A stretch of DNA of 64,000 nt, from assembly GCA_017654935.2 (NCBI GenBank), contig CM065687.1, positions 28,851,489 to 28,915,488 on the forward strand, in the 5' to 3' direction. The notes beneath the pieces were generated by a model. That model saw only the letters and a program-made list of their open reading frames with translations. It was not told the DNA's origin and ran no database searches. Of this stretch, positions 1 to 10,774 are shown piece after piece. Numbering within the stretch: the first letter of the stretch is position 1; each line of letters starts with the position of its first letter. The translations under genes were made by a program, and so were the position numbers. This DNA is from Phymorhynchus buccinoides (taxonomy: Eukaryota > Mollusca > Gastropoda > Neogastropoda > Raphitomidae).

Positions 1-22
1 ATAACATTTTGAGGAAGGTAAA

Positions 23-260
23 ACCTTTCACTGTCAAAGTCGCATTTTAGCACCACAGTGATTCAACACCTATGTCACTAAAAGGCATCAAATTGGGGTC
101 TATTATCCAAAGACCCTATTGTCTTAGTTTTGGGAAGTAAGGATAGACCTTATTTTATATATGTCACAGAAGAATCCCCAATACTGCAGACGGATTTTGT
201 TCTCTACCCAAGTAAATTTAATGGAATTTTTTAGCTGAAATATGGCTGGCGGTGAAAGTG
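23..260 (+). mobile_element. TTAA-type (piggyBac-like) MITE, left-arm copy
   Basis: Begins ACCTTTCACTGTCAAAGTCGC and ends ATGGCTGGCGGTGAAAGTG directly before TTAA. It belongs to the same family as the elements at 1,061, 26,544, 27,632, 27,901, 35,409 and 63,531. It has no coding capacity. The assignment rests on terminal repeats and the TTAA flank only. Confidence 0.7.
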
Positions 261-663
261 TTAAAGTAAACATTGTCCAGTGGAACAAGTTCACAGCATC
301 AGTTAAACTATTTTGTTTAAAAACCCACAAAAATAGAAACTTCTGAACGTTTTTTTTTTATAAATTAAACAAAAGCACATCTCGGAAACTCTGCACAAGC
401 CTGTGATGATCCACGGGCACTTTATGATTTATGAAAAACAATTTTATATTTCTAAATAATTGCATAACAGCAGCTAATATGACAACATCCTGTGAGCTTG
501 GCAATTATTAATTCATATGAATTAAGCATAAAGAAAAACAAAATCAGTAATTGCTCAGATGTTAATGTCCAAGCAAACAATTAGATACGATGCTTTCCGC
601 ATGATTCAATACAAATGGCTAATTTCAAGTTAGTAATATATAGTTATTATGTCATCAAAATAC

Positions 664-980
<317 letters not shown>

Positions 981-1060
981 CATGTACGTGTGTGTTTGTG
1001 TACATGTATGTATGCGTGTTCATGTGTGTGCACAACTGTGTGTACCTTTATTATGCTTAA

Positions 1061-1260
1061 CCCTTTCACCGCCAATGTCGCATTTATATGCACCACAATG
1101 GTTTAACACCCACGTCACTAAAAGGCATCAAACCAGGGCCTGTTATCTGAAGACCTTATTTTCAGAATTCCCAATACTGCAGATACATTTTTATTTCTAC
1201 CATGTTCAGCTTAATGGGTTGGGGTTTTTTGTTGCTAAAATATGGCTGGTGGCGAAAGGG
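1061..1260 (+). mobile_element. TTAA-type (piggyBac-like) MITE with intact target duplication
   Basis: A 200 bp element flanked on both sides by TTAA (1,057-1,060 and 1,261-1,264). The ends are CCCTTTCACCGCCA and TGGTGGCGAAAGGG, imperfect inverted repeats. TTAA target duplications with ends starting CCC are the hallmark of piggyBac-superfamily elements. There is no open reading frame, so it is non-autonomous. It sits 36 bp beyond the splice donor of the minus-strand GLYAT-like exon 1, inside that intron. Confidence 0.85.
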
Positions 1261-1296
1261 TTAAGCTGCAAAACACTAAGATCTTGATCCAGTTAC

Positions 1297-1374
1297 CTTG
1301 AAGCTGTGAGGTAAATACTGTTCCAGCCAGTGCAGCAACTGGGGCAAATTAGCCTGGGACACTTTCACAGACAT
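1297..1374 (-). CDS. GLYAT-like exon 1 (left-arm copy)
   Basis: On the minus strand an ATG at 1,374 opens 26 codons starting MSVKVSQANLPQLLHWLEQY and ending PHSFK, followed by a gtaact donor. A tttcag acceptor lies 8 nt upstream of the ATG, so the exon has a short 5' UTR part. The pattern (Leu-rich amphipathic helix, then LP.S.K) resembles the first residues of glycine N-acyltransferases. It is base-for-base identical to 26,430-26,507 in the other arm. No matching minus-strand exon 2 lies in the window, because it would fall left of position 1. It could be an allelic duplicate produced by assembly. Confidence 0.65.
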
Positions 1375-1445
1375 TTTGTTATCTGAAAGTACAAACCGAA
1401 GGCCCTATGTATTAATTAATATGCATGTAAGGATTGTGTGCCGAC

Positions 1446-1819
<374 letters not shown>

Positions 1820-2049
1820 TGACTTGAACTTGAAATGTTTAATGAGGATGAACTGAATAATCATAACAACACTTGAAGAAGAAATGGGTGACATGCACAA
1901 ATAAAACAAAACCCACTTCTTCTTCTTGACTCAGTGACTGCGTGGCCACAATCAACGCTTTGATTATTTTGCCACGGATTGTGACAGACTCCAAAAATCA
2001 TACAATTTGTAAAGGTTGTTCTTGCTCTCGTGTCAGAGATCAAACATTA

Positions 2050-2206
2050 TCAGTTATTGTGACTTTGCTGTGGGATATTGCTTAAGTTTTATCCTTTCTC
2101 GAGAGACCTGTTTATCCTATGAGGTCGAAGACCGAATAGGATAAACATCAAGGTCTCAAGAGATAGGATAAAAGCAATATCCCACAGTAAAGTCATAATA
2201 ACGATT
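2050..2206. repeat. Imperfect long palindrome
   Basis: The left half contains ACTTTGCTGTGGGATATTGC and TTTTATCC. The right half returns GGATAAAAGCAATATCCCAC and AGTAAAGTCATAATAACG. The loop carries a second small hairpin around TTTATCCTATGAGGTCGAAG. It is related in sequence to the perfect palindrome at 3,040-3,113, so both belong to one hairpin-forming repeat family. In the right arm only its first ~80 bp remain. Confidence 0.8.
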
Positions 2207-3039
2207 ATATACCGATATTTTACCTCTTTCAGATAAAATCAGCTGATAATCAAACACGCAACGATGAAGCGAGACGCCATGCATGCAGATCTAAAATAAT
2301 ACTAACCACTTCACCGTAGCAAGAAAATCCCACTCATCCACAAATAATATAGTTCTCCAAGTTAGAAAGTCGTGAGCTATTTTGATCTTGCACAAGCGAT
2401 ACATTATGAAAGGAAACTGATTATTAATAAAAACATGAACCGTACTGGCCTCAGCTGTACAAAAAATATCCATTACAATGACATATTCTTCTTTCACTTC
2501 AATCACTTATATTAGGAGTTATTGTCATTTAGCCAATGACGAACTTTCAATGATGACGTAATTTCGGTGATTGCGTAAGTTCACTAACATGACGTTTTAG
2601 GGCGTCCCTCTAAGAAGGCTCTATACATACATATATATGTGCAGTGCCACTGCCTTGAGTATTTGGTTGTTATGCGCTATTTTTATCATTTGCAATTTCA
2701 CTAACAGTTACTGTTCACAATTTTTTTTTCAATGTAAAATGTTCATCAGAAACAACCTTTTGCATTTATTGGGTTAAGGCATAGGGTTAGGAGTATGTTT
2801 GGGCATTTTGTTTTACTAAACATCACTTGATGCAAATAAAGAAAATATGGCTTGAGTACTGCAGATAGTCGCATGCGAGTGTACCTTGATGTGTGAGAAT
2901 GATAATGATATGTCAAGATAAATAACTGTGACGTCAAGTTTCTAATAGCAACGGTGTATTCTTACACGCGTTTACACTAAGCCTATGCCCTATGGGTTAA
3001 TATACGCAAATGATATGTCAAGACATTATCAGTTATTGA

Positions 3040-3113
3040 GATTTGCGAGTGTGATATTGCTTTTATCCTATCTCTCGAGAGATAGGATAAAAGCAATATC
3101 ACACTCGCAAATC
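3040..3113. repeat. Perfect 74 bp palindrome
   Basis: The two 37-base halves are exact reverse complements around the centre TCTC|GAGA at 3,076/3,077, with no spacer. It would form a cruciform or, in RNA, an uninterrupted hairpin. It is flanked by ACCGATATTTTACCTCTTTC, as is the related palindrome at 2,050-2,206. Confidence 0.93.
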
Positions 3114-3216
3114 CTAATAACGGATATATACCGATATTTTACCTCTTTCAGATGATAATCAAACACGCGTTTACACTAAGCCTATGGGTTAATATACGCA
3201 AATGATATGTCAAGAC

Positions 3217-3325
3217 ATTGTTTTATATCACACGCTTCCAGGCCTCTTAGCACTACTTGAAGATCGGTATATTGTTTTATATCACACGCTTCCAGGCCTC
3301 TTTAGCGCTACTTGAAGATCGGTAT
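3217..3325. repeat. Two-copy tandem repeat (~54 bp unit)
   Basis: Two adjacent copies that begin ATTGTTTTATATCACACGC, contain TTCCAGGCCTC and end GAAGATCGGTAT. They differ by a few bases. They lie between the palindromic repeats and the SINE pair. Confidence 0.85.
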
Positions 3326-3331
3326 ATACTG

Positions 3332-3466
3332 TTGTAATTTTGTGGGGGGAAAATGTTAGCCGGACCGGGAGTTGAACCCGAGCACCAGACGGGCGCTCTA
3401 CCCACTGAGCTATCCAGACCGACAACCCGGTCTCTGATATTAATCCTAATATCAGTCACTACACTC
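3332..3466 (-). mobile_element. tRNA-derived SINE, copy 1
   Basis: Read on the minus strand, a tRNA-like head contains an A box TAGCTCAGTGGGTAGAGC (3,395-3,412) and a B box GGGTTCAACTC (3,369-3,379), the internal promoter of RNA polymerase III. It starts after TGTAGTGACTGATATTAGG and ends in a C run followed by ACAAAATTACAAC. It cannot be a functional tRNA because the head lacks the paired acceptor stem and runs into unrelated 5' and 3' sequence. Confidence 0.8.
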
Positions 3467-3539
3467 TTCCCCCTCCTTTTTTTCAAGGAATAACCCCATT
3501 CCTTCCCTCCAGGCCACCAAATTAACTTCTGACACCAAT

Positions 3540-3552
3540 GTTGTAATTTTGT

Positions 3553-3594
<42 letters not shown>

Positions 3595-3762
3595 GGGGGG
3601 GGTGGGGGGGTGGGGGGGGGGGGGTGGGGGGGGTGTTAGCCAGACCCGAGACCCCAGAATCGAACCCGAGACCTCCCGAACACCAGACGGGCGCTCTACC
3701 CACTGAGCTATCCAGGCCGACAACCCGGTCCCTGATATTAATCCTAATATCAGTCACTACAA
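3540..3762 (-). mobile_element. tRNA-derived SINE, copy 2, with long C-tract tail
   Basis: Same family and orientation as copy 1, with A box at 3,693-3,710 and B box GGGTTCGATTC (3,657-3,667). The stretch between B box and tail is longer. The tail is a run of about 40 C on the minus strand interrupted only towards the head (plus strand 3,553-3,632). Both copies start with the same TGTAGTGACTGATATTAGG block, so they form a tandem pair. They interrupt or abut the 5' end of the LINE that begins at 3,780. Confidence 0.8.
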
Positions 3763-4177
3763 TACTAGCCTAAAACAAGGAGCCAATAGGGAAAAGTGAT
3801 CACGGCATATTGATATTTGAGCTGTATGCGAACATAGAACAAAGTACAACTAAAGAATTTTATAGATATAACTTCAAAAGGGGAAACTATAGTAAAATGA
3901 GAGAGGAACTGAGTAGCGAAGACTGGTCAGTATTGGTCGATATGGAGGTAGATCAGACTTGGGAACTAATTAAAGGAAAAGTGTTAAATAGTATAGAGCA
4001 AAATGTACCTAAAGTAAAAGTGTGTTCATAATAAAAAGAAAATCCTTTTTGGATGAATAATCAACTGCTTAGAATAATAAAGAAAAAATATCATGCATTC
4101 CAAAGATTTTTGAACACCAAAAGAGGAAATGATTATTCTCTTTATTTTCAAGAGAGAAACAAATGTAATAAATGTAA

Positions 4178-5239
4178 ACCACCCTTTCAGACCTACCCTA
4201 GTGGGGCAGCACAGTTACAGAAAGGGTGTCGGGTTCGGGGTAGATAGGTTAGGATTTCGTTAAAAAAAGGTAGAAAGAGAAAAGAGATTTTAAGAAGAAA
4301 GAATTGAAGAGGGTGAAGGAGTTCGGTAGACTTTCACAATGAGGGATATACAATAAACCAAAGAAGACAATTTGGAATTTTCACTCTTTAATCAATCTAC
4401 TAAACTACAAAAAGAAATAAAAGTATATCATAAAAGGTAAGTAAAAGAAAAGGATATAATAAAAGGAAAGAAAAGGGAAGGAGACTAAATCAAAGGATAA
4501 GAAAAGGAAAGGAAAATAAGTAAAAGGACTCTAGCAACAATGCGACACACAGATCCCAGGCACAGGACTAACCACCAGCTACAGACTTCAGAGCAAGTTC
4601 ATACTTCTGCTGCTGGTCATACAAGAGAACGCCTAGAATGTTTTTACGAAATATATAGCAAATTTCTACCCATATTTAGCCCTCAGATCCTAATACCTAA
4701 TCCCATTGGATATCTGACCAGTGGTTCGTTTCTGATTGGTCACTTTAACAAACAGTTTAATTTCATTGGATTGAACATTTCACCTCATTAGTAGGTGATG
4801 TCATTCATTGTGGACAACGCCTACAGATAGCCCTGGGCAGCTGGGGAATGAACTGAAACAAAGTTCTAGAAAACCCTCCCAAACAAGTAGGGCTAAATCA
4901 CTGAGGTTCTCATTTAACCTACCTCGAAGGCTAGGGTAGGGTGTGGGCACTTCACAATCACAAAGGCCAAGGTGATTAAAGCTTTAAGAAAAGATTTGGG
5001 CATCCCTCCCCCCTCTGTGGACAGACAGACTGGCGCCTATTGTCCACTTAAACCGAACTTGTAAATCTACTTAGGGGAGTATTTCACACACCCTGAGGAC
5101 ACCCGCATCTATAGACCCGAGACAGACAAGGAAATAACCACACCCACATACAAACACAAGTACAAACGCTTACGTGTTGCTGATACACACACACACACAC
5201 ACAACCGCATAAGCATAACTAGTACACTTTTTACAAGGG
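4178..5239. mobile_element. ~1.06 kb insertion inside the LINE, unclassified
   Basis: It separates LINE codons ...ERNKCNKCK from VHKQIK..., which join in frame if the segment is removed. The ends read CCACCCTTTC and ACAAGGGT, so ACCCTT is present at both ends in inverted orientation. Inside are AAAGG-rich sequence, an 83-codon open frame at 4,540-4,791 with no recognised similarity, and a short CA run at 5,188-5,202. The same insertion is present at the same site in the other arm, so it predates the duplication or allele split. Confidence 0.6.
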
Positions 5240-5656
5240 TGTACATAAACAAATTAAAGCTGCTAAAAAGGAATATGAAAAGAATATAGCAAAAGATTGC
5301 AAGCTTAAACCCAAGAGATTTTGGAAATATGTACGAACTAAAACTAAATGTAAGTCATGTATAAGTCCCTTAGTTAAGGAAGATGGTGGCGTTGCTCAAA
5401 CAGATATGGAAAAAGCTGACACTCTAAACAGGTTCTTTTCTAGTGTATTTTCGAAGGAAGATTTAGATAATTTACCTCCAAGTAATCTCGCTGGTTGGTC
5501 TGATGGTAAGACAGTTGCAGACATAGTCATAACACCAAAAGCTATTGAAACAAAGTTGTACGAATTAGATACAAATAAAGCACATGGTCCTGATGGTATT
5601 CCACCTAGAGTTTTGAAAGAACTCAGTAAAGAATACTTTTTAATAAGTCAGTCAGT

Positions 5657-6868
5657 ATGGGAACTATCCCCAGGGATTGGAAAAAAGCCTATGTTACAGC
5701 TATATTTAAGAAAGGTACCAAGAGTGACCCAGGACACTATAGGCCAGTTAGTTTAACATCTGTGACTTGTAAAGTTTTCGAATCCATTATAAGAGATGTA
5801 ATTGTTGATCACATGAATGTAAATCTTTACACCGAATGCCAGCATGGTTTCCGAAAACACAGATCTTGTGTCACACAGCTACTTAAGGTTATGCAGGATT
5901 TAACAGATTTTTTTTATAAAGGTGAAAATATTGATATGATTTACTTTGATTTTAGAAAGGCCTTTGATTCGGTTCCCCATCAAAGATTACTTATTAAGTT
6001 AGAATATTATGGTATAACAGATAATATATTAGGATGGATTAGAGATTTATTAAAAGGAAGAAAGCAGGCTGTCAGAGTTGGAAATGCTTATTCAGAAAAT
6101 GTTAACGTTGTAAGTGGTATACCCCAAGGGAGCATACTTGGTCCAGTTCTTTTTACAATTTTTATCAATGATTTGCCTCAAGAGATAATTAGTTCCTGCA
6201 AAATATTTGCAGATGATACTAAGCTTTACAATACTACTGCAAACTTCATGTTATTGCAAAAGGATGTAGATTCCTTAGTAAATTGGTCAGAAACCTGGAA
6301 GTTGTACTTCAATGCGTCTAAATGTAAGCTTATGCATTTAGGTAAAAACAATCCTTGTAACCAATATACTATGAAGAATGGTGATACTATAAATGAAATA
6401 ATAAAATGTACAGAAGAGAAGGATTTAGGTGTAATAATGGATAAAAACCTTAAATTTGATTGTCATATTCACGAAACTGTAAAGAAGGCAAATAAAATGC
6501 TAGGAATTATTAAGCGAACCTTTTGTTACATAGATAATGATATTTTTTTACATTTGTTTAAAGGATTAGTTAGACCTTGTTTAGAATACGGAAATGTTGT
6601 GTGGTCTCCATATTTGAAAAGACAATCACTGATGATAGAGCGAGTGCAAAGAAGGGCTACAAAATTGATAAGAGGATTCCATAATTATTCCTACAGGGAA
6701 AGACTAGAGCTCCTTACATTACCTTCTTTAAAGGCTAGAAGAGTCAGGGGTGATTTAATTCAATGCTTCAAAATATTTAACAATATTGATGACCTAAATA
6801 TACAAGATTTTTTTAAATTATCAAATGTTGACAAAACTAGAAACAGTGTTGACAAAAATATTTATTGA
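5657..6868 (+). pseudogene. Reverse transcriptase ORF of the LINE (partial)
   Basis: A 403-codon frame encodes most of a non-LTR reverse transcriptase. It has fingers with GTIPRDWKKAYVTAIFKKG, palm motif A at YFDFRKAFDSVPHQ, SGIPQGSILGPVLF, and catalytic FADD near residue 185 (a variant of YADD). The thumb/C-terminal part has LKFDCHIHETVKKANKMLG and a coiled RVQRRATKLIRG segment. The upstream 116-codon frame (5,406-5,756) holds the N-terminal part, including TNKAHGPDGIPPRVLKELS, in another frame. The frame ends at DKNIY* because of a shift, after which the family-typical NR.APLWNKLP tail appears in a different frame. It acts in reverse transcription of the element's own RNA in intact relatives. 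This copy is broken. Confidence 0.85.
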
Positions 6869-7310
6869 ATATATAGTAAGACTAACATTAGAAAATACTG
6901 TTTTACTAACAGAACTGCACCTTTGTGGAACAAGTTACCAACTAATATTAAACAAGCACCTAATACTAACACTTTCAAAAATCTATCAAAATTATTAATA
7001 TTATAAAAATTTGACATATGTCATGAATATGATGAATGATTATCTAAAACCTGAGTGCACGATAAACCTTGTACGTAAAAAATCATATTATTAAGGATGG
7101 GATGCTTGAAAGCCTAACGGCTATGTTTTTAGTCCCTAGTAACCTAACCTAACCTAATAAATAAATGTTTGGGTAAAAAAAAACCTTACTGAGCTGGAGC
7201 TAGTGGAGCAAGTTGTTTTGAAAACAACCTAACCTTACCCTCTGAGTAACTTCCCTTGCTTGGGTCACTAAATTCTGATTCGTGTCAGACGAACTTTTCT
7301 TCAGGGTTAA

Positions 7311-7432
7311 GTTTCACAAGGGCTAACGTTACTTAGCGTGAGCGCAAATCGGCAAAAACGGTACTAAGAAAAACCTCTTTCGCCGACGTTTGCCAAAACG
7401 TTTTGTGACTACTCCGATACTGACTCGTGGCG
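7311..7432. mobile_element. First part of a foldback element, cut by the gap
   Basis: Matches 22,117-22,238, one end of the 678 bp foldback element in the right arm, starting GTTTCACAAGGGCTAACG. Only the outer 122 bp are present before the N run. Confidence 0.8.
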
Positions 7433-7932
7433 NNNNNNNNNNNNNNNNNNNNNNNNNNNNNNNNNNNNNNNNNNNNNNNNNNNNNNNNNNNNNNNNNNNN
7501 NNNNNNNNNNNNNNNNNNNNNNNNNNNNNNNNNNNNNNNNNNNNNNNNNNNNNNNNNNNNNNNNNNNNNNNNNNNNNNNNNNNNNNNNNNNNNNNNNNNN
7601 NNNNNNNNNNNNNNNNNNNNNNNNNNNNNNNNNNNNNNNNNNNNNNNNNNNNNNNNNNNNNNNNNNNNNNNNNNNNNNNNNNNNNNNNNNNNNNNNNNNN
7701 NNNNNNNNNNNNNNNNNNNNNNNNNNNNNNNNNNNNNNNNNNNNNNNNNNNNNNNNNNNNNNNNNNNNNNNNNNNNNNNNNNNNNNNNNNNNNNNNNNNN
7801 NNNNNNNNNNNNNNNNNNNNNNNNNNNNNNNNNNNNNNNNNNNNNNNNNNNNNNNNNNNNNNNNNNNNNNNNNNNNNNNNNNNNNNNNNNNNNNNNNNNN
7901 NNNNNNNNNNNNNNNNNNNNNNNNNNNNNNNN
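7433..7932. other. Assembly gap of exactly 500 N
   Basis: A round-number N run is normally a scaffolding placeholder of unknown true size. It lies inside a long hairpin-forming element. The left contig therefore ends where the inverted duplication ends. All open frames across it are meaningless. Confidence 0.97.
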
Positions 7933-8330
7933 ACCATTCTTTTCGTATATCGAAAGGAACAAACTGTAGCCCAGCGCAGATTGGTCCTGTTTTGTAAACC
8001 AAGAGTTAGCTGTTTCCCTAGGAGGCAAAAGTATGGCCAATGAGGGGATTAGGCCTACACTACAGTCAGTTAAACGAACATTCGGAGGCACAGTTTTCAC
8101 CTTGAAATTTTTTTTCGAAAGAGTGATGGAGTGATTGTATAAAGTATTGCTTTGTGCTTGCAATGTGGCAGTGGGATCAATCGGGGTAGTGGAACTACAA
8201 ACATGACTAATCACCAAGATAACTGTGAATGGAACAACAATAAAACAATGTCTTTTTAAATTTATTTAATTTCATTTCTATAAATTCTTATGCTAAGAAG
8301 ATGAGCAAATATGTTCGAAAAGAATTTGAT
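7933..8330. other. Unique-looking sequence, no gene seen
   Basis: About 400 bp of mixed-composition sequence between the gap and the CA tract. A minus-strand open frame enters it from the N run, but it has no recognisable similarity. Nothing here is supported as a gene. Confidence 0.5.
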
Positions 8331-8332
8331 CT

Positions 8333-8450
8333 GCACACACACACACACACACACAAACACACCACACACACACACACACAGAACACACAAACACACACAC
8401 ACACACACACAAAAACACACACGCACACACACATACATGGCACACAAACA

Positions 8451-8488
<38 letters not shown>

Positions 8489-8625
8489 ACACACACACAC
8501 AAGCCAACACACACACACACACACACCACACACACACACACACGATAGGGCCACCGCGGCCGCGCACACACACACACGAGCGCTGCGCACACACGCACAC
8601 ACACACACACACACAAGGCCGCGTG

Positions 8626-8657
<32 letters not shown>

Positions 8658-8936
8658 AAACACACACGCACACGCACACCACGCACAACCGCACGACCAC
8701 ACTACACACACACACAACTCACACACACACACAAACACACACCACACACACACACACAGCCTCAACACACACCTCACTTATTACACAAACATGCACGTGC
8801 GCACACCACGCACACGCACACGCACACACACACCACACTACACATCCACACAAACACACTCACACACAAACACACACACACACACACACACCCCACACAC
8901 ATACACACACACACAAACACACCCACACACACGCTC
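8333..8936. repeat. ~600 bp compound CA-rich tract
   Basis: Almost continuous (CA)n with interruptions such as CACACCACA, ACAAACACA and GC-rich breaks (CCGCGGCCGCG near 8,553). It ends in a short CT-rich stretch. The long His-Thr and Cys-Val frames on both strands are artefacts of the repeat. Confidence 0.96.
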
Positions 8937-9066
8937 TCCCTCTCATCTCCCTCGCTTCTCCCCCTTTCCCTCCGCGTCTACAACCTCTATGTCATAACTG
9001 AACCTTTAAGTTCAATCACCGAAACCCAACACAAGTGAGCTAGTAACGGTATCTAGTTCGCACGAC

Positions 9067-9200
9067 ATTTGATTTGTTTCTGCAGGTTATCTTTTGGAGC
9101 GGAGGGGGAGCGCGCGGATGTTCATCCTGTTTAAACTACCTGGGATTGGGAGTACTTCGTAAGCTGTTAATGTACCCATTCAGCTATGTGTATACTCTCT
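9067..9200. repeat. Diverged direct repeat, copy 1
   Basis: Shares with 9,390-9,516 the order GATTTGTTT..GC.GGTT, a GGAGGGGGAG block, TGGGA(G/T)TGGGAGTA, AAACTG/AAGCTG and CGATTAAAAT. The similarity is partial with indels. Its function is unknown. Confidence 0.65.
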
Positions 9201-9389
9201 CGATTAAAATCAGACTCTCGCTCATCTCTCCTTCGAACATCTCATCTGTCTCGTCAAAGTCTCTCTCTCTCGTCATTAACGTCTCTCTCTCAGAATCTCG
9301 TCTCGAGAGCATCGCTCGCCCTCCCCCTCCCCCGTCTCACTCTGATTTACTGACCTCCTAAATCCAAACGATGTACGGTTTTGTCTAAA

Positions 9390-9516
9390 ATTTGATTTGT
9401 TTTGCGGGTTTCTTTTTGGAGGAGGGGGAGGGGGTGTTCATTGTTATAACTGGGAGTGGGAGTAGCTTCATAAACTGCTTCATGTACATTCAGCAGTTAT
9501 TGTTCGATTAAAATGA
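9390..9516. repeat. Diverged direct repeat, copy 2
   Basis: Second copy of the 9,067-9,200 unit, about 190 bp after the end of the first. A (GA)n run follows at about 9,580-9,623. Confidence 0.65.
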
Positions 9517-9587
9517 ATGCGCTTACTGACGAATATTGTCTAAAAGTACCAATATGTCCTTACTGTTTATCCAACGGGAGAGAGAGA

Positions 9588-9623
<36 letters not shown>

Positions 9624-10270
9624 TAGACAACACAAAAACGAAATATTATTTAACACCCGAACATGAAATTAGCAATAACAGCTTTTCTCCACCCAGCCCT
9701 GGGGACTGAGAGAGAGAGAGAAAATGTGTGTGTGCATGCATGTGGCGCGTATGTGCGGTGTGTGCGCGTGTGATTGTGTGTGTGTGTGTGTGCACAGCGC
9801 GCTCGTGTGCATCGTTTGCAATAGTGTGTGATATTTTTTCCTTCCATTGTGAAAGATTTTCTCTTCTCATTTTGTTTATCTGTTCAGGTACATAATTAAG
9901 ATTATTATGGCTTTTGTATTCCTTACCCTCCCGCTACATATCTGATTATTCTCAAAGCTAGTTTCATTGCGTTGTGAATGTGCCACCATCCTTCACACTC
10001 CAACCGCCATATGACTTTTTGTTTTTTGCTTTGGTTTAATTATTTTTTCCTACATTGATTATTATATTTTTCAACTACACCGCTACCCTCACCTTCCTTT
10101 GACTCGGGCAGATGGCCCATGTCATTAAAATGTTTGTTGGAGTTGAGCTGAGTTTTTAGTTGAGGTGGTGGGGTGGGTTGGTGTGTATGTGTGCGCGCGC
10201 GTGTGTGGATATTTCTGGCAAATAAATATGTGCATTTGAAACCACTGATGCGAGTACTGGTAAAACAAAA

Positions 10271-10351
10271 AACCGGTTCGATAAAACCGGTTCGGAGAGG
10301 AAAAACCGGTTTAAAAAAAAAAAAAAACCGGTTCGAAAATTTGAACCGGTT
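10271..10351. promoter_or_regulatory. Cluster of five AACCGGTT palindromes
   Basis: Perfect octamers AACCGGTT lie at 10,271, 10,285, 10,304, 10,326 and 10,344, so five occur in 81 bp. AACCGGTT is the established core recognition sequence of Grainyhead/GRHL family transcription factors. The cluster is 300 bp upstream of GLYAT-like exon 3 and could be an enhancer. It could equally be an incidental simple repeat of a CCGGTT unit in A-rich sequence. Binding is inferred only. Confidence 0.4.
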
Positions 10352-10435
10352 CTCAACTCTAACAGAAAGTAATAAATTATCATGTCTGGCGATCACCAAC
10401 ACTTAACACATGTATTTCTTTTTTGTTGTGTTGTT

Positions 10436-10473
10436 TGTTGTTGTTGTTTGTTGTTGTTGTTGTTGGTTGTTGT

Positions 10474-10510
<37 letters not shown>

Positions 10511-10560
10511 GTGTGTGTTGTATGTGTGTGTGTGCGTGTGCGTGCGTGCGTGTGCGTGGC
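10436..10560. repeat. (GTT)n / TG microsatellite
   Basis: A GTT-rich run to about 10,510, then TG with CG-containing variants to about 10,567. It lies about 90 bp before the acceptor of the next exon. Confidence 0.92.
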
Positions 10561-10650
10561 GCGCGCGCTTAGGCTATTAAAATGTGATTCCGATTGTTTG
10601 CATTGTCCTTTTTCTTCTAGATCTATGTTTTTACTTTTCTTTTTATTCAG

Positions 10651-10774
10651 CTTCCGTATAAAGACTTCATGAAGAATAGGATCTCAGGCATTTTTGCAGT
10701 GAACGACGATGCCTTGAGAAGTCTGCTGAAGGACCCCAGCGTGGTGGACTGGAACATCGTAACCATGTTCAGTT
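10651..10774 (+). CDS. GLYAT-like A, exon 3
   Basis: Acceptor ttttattcag, donor gtaagt. It encodes 41 codons plus one base (phase 0 in, phase 1 out), ending DPSVVDWNIVTMFS. The donor is followed after only 10 bp by a MITE. Confidence 0.85.

Larger units (their letters stand above)
3780..7172 (+). mobile_element. CR1-like non-LTR retrotransposon (LINE), decayed, left arm
   Basis: 5'-truncated LINE. It starts in the last part of the APE-type endonuclease, where EPIGKSDHGILIFEL at 3,780-3,824 holds the conserved Ser-Asp-His motif. It continues through linker sequence, is broken by an insertion at about 4,178-5,239, and resumes with VHKQIKAAKKEYEKN into the reverse transcriptase. The C-terminal region after the main frame includes TAPLWNKLPTNIKQAP in another frame. 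The 3' part ends near 7,170 with (CCTAA)3 and AATAAATAAATG. At least two frameshifts, one near 5,640 with apparent loss of coding sequence, make it inactive. The CR1/Jockey-group assignment is by motif pattern, not by a search. Confidence 0.85.

Noticed and set aside
3351..3440. A true tRNA gene in the tRNA-like sequence
   Set aside because: Pol III boxes are present, but the acceptor stem and spacing do not close and the sequence continues as a SINE body. The same head recurs at 3,660-3,720.
7329..8217. Open frames of ~200-290 codons across 7.3-8.2 kb
   Set aside because: They are formed by the N gap, which has no stops by definition.
8288..9038. CRISPR-like or gene-like reading of the 600 bp CA block
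   Set aside because: There is no repeat-spacer structure, only a compound microsatellite.
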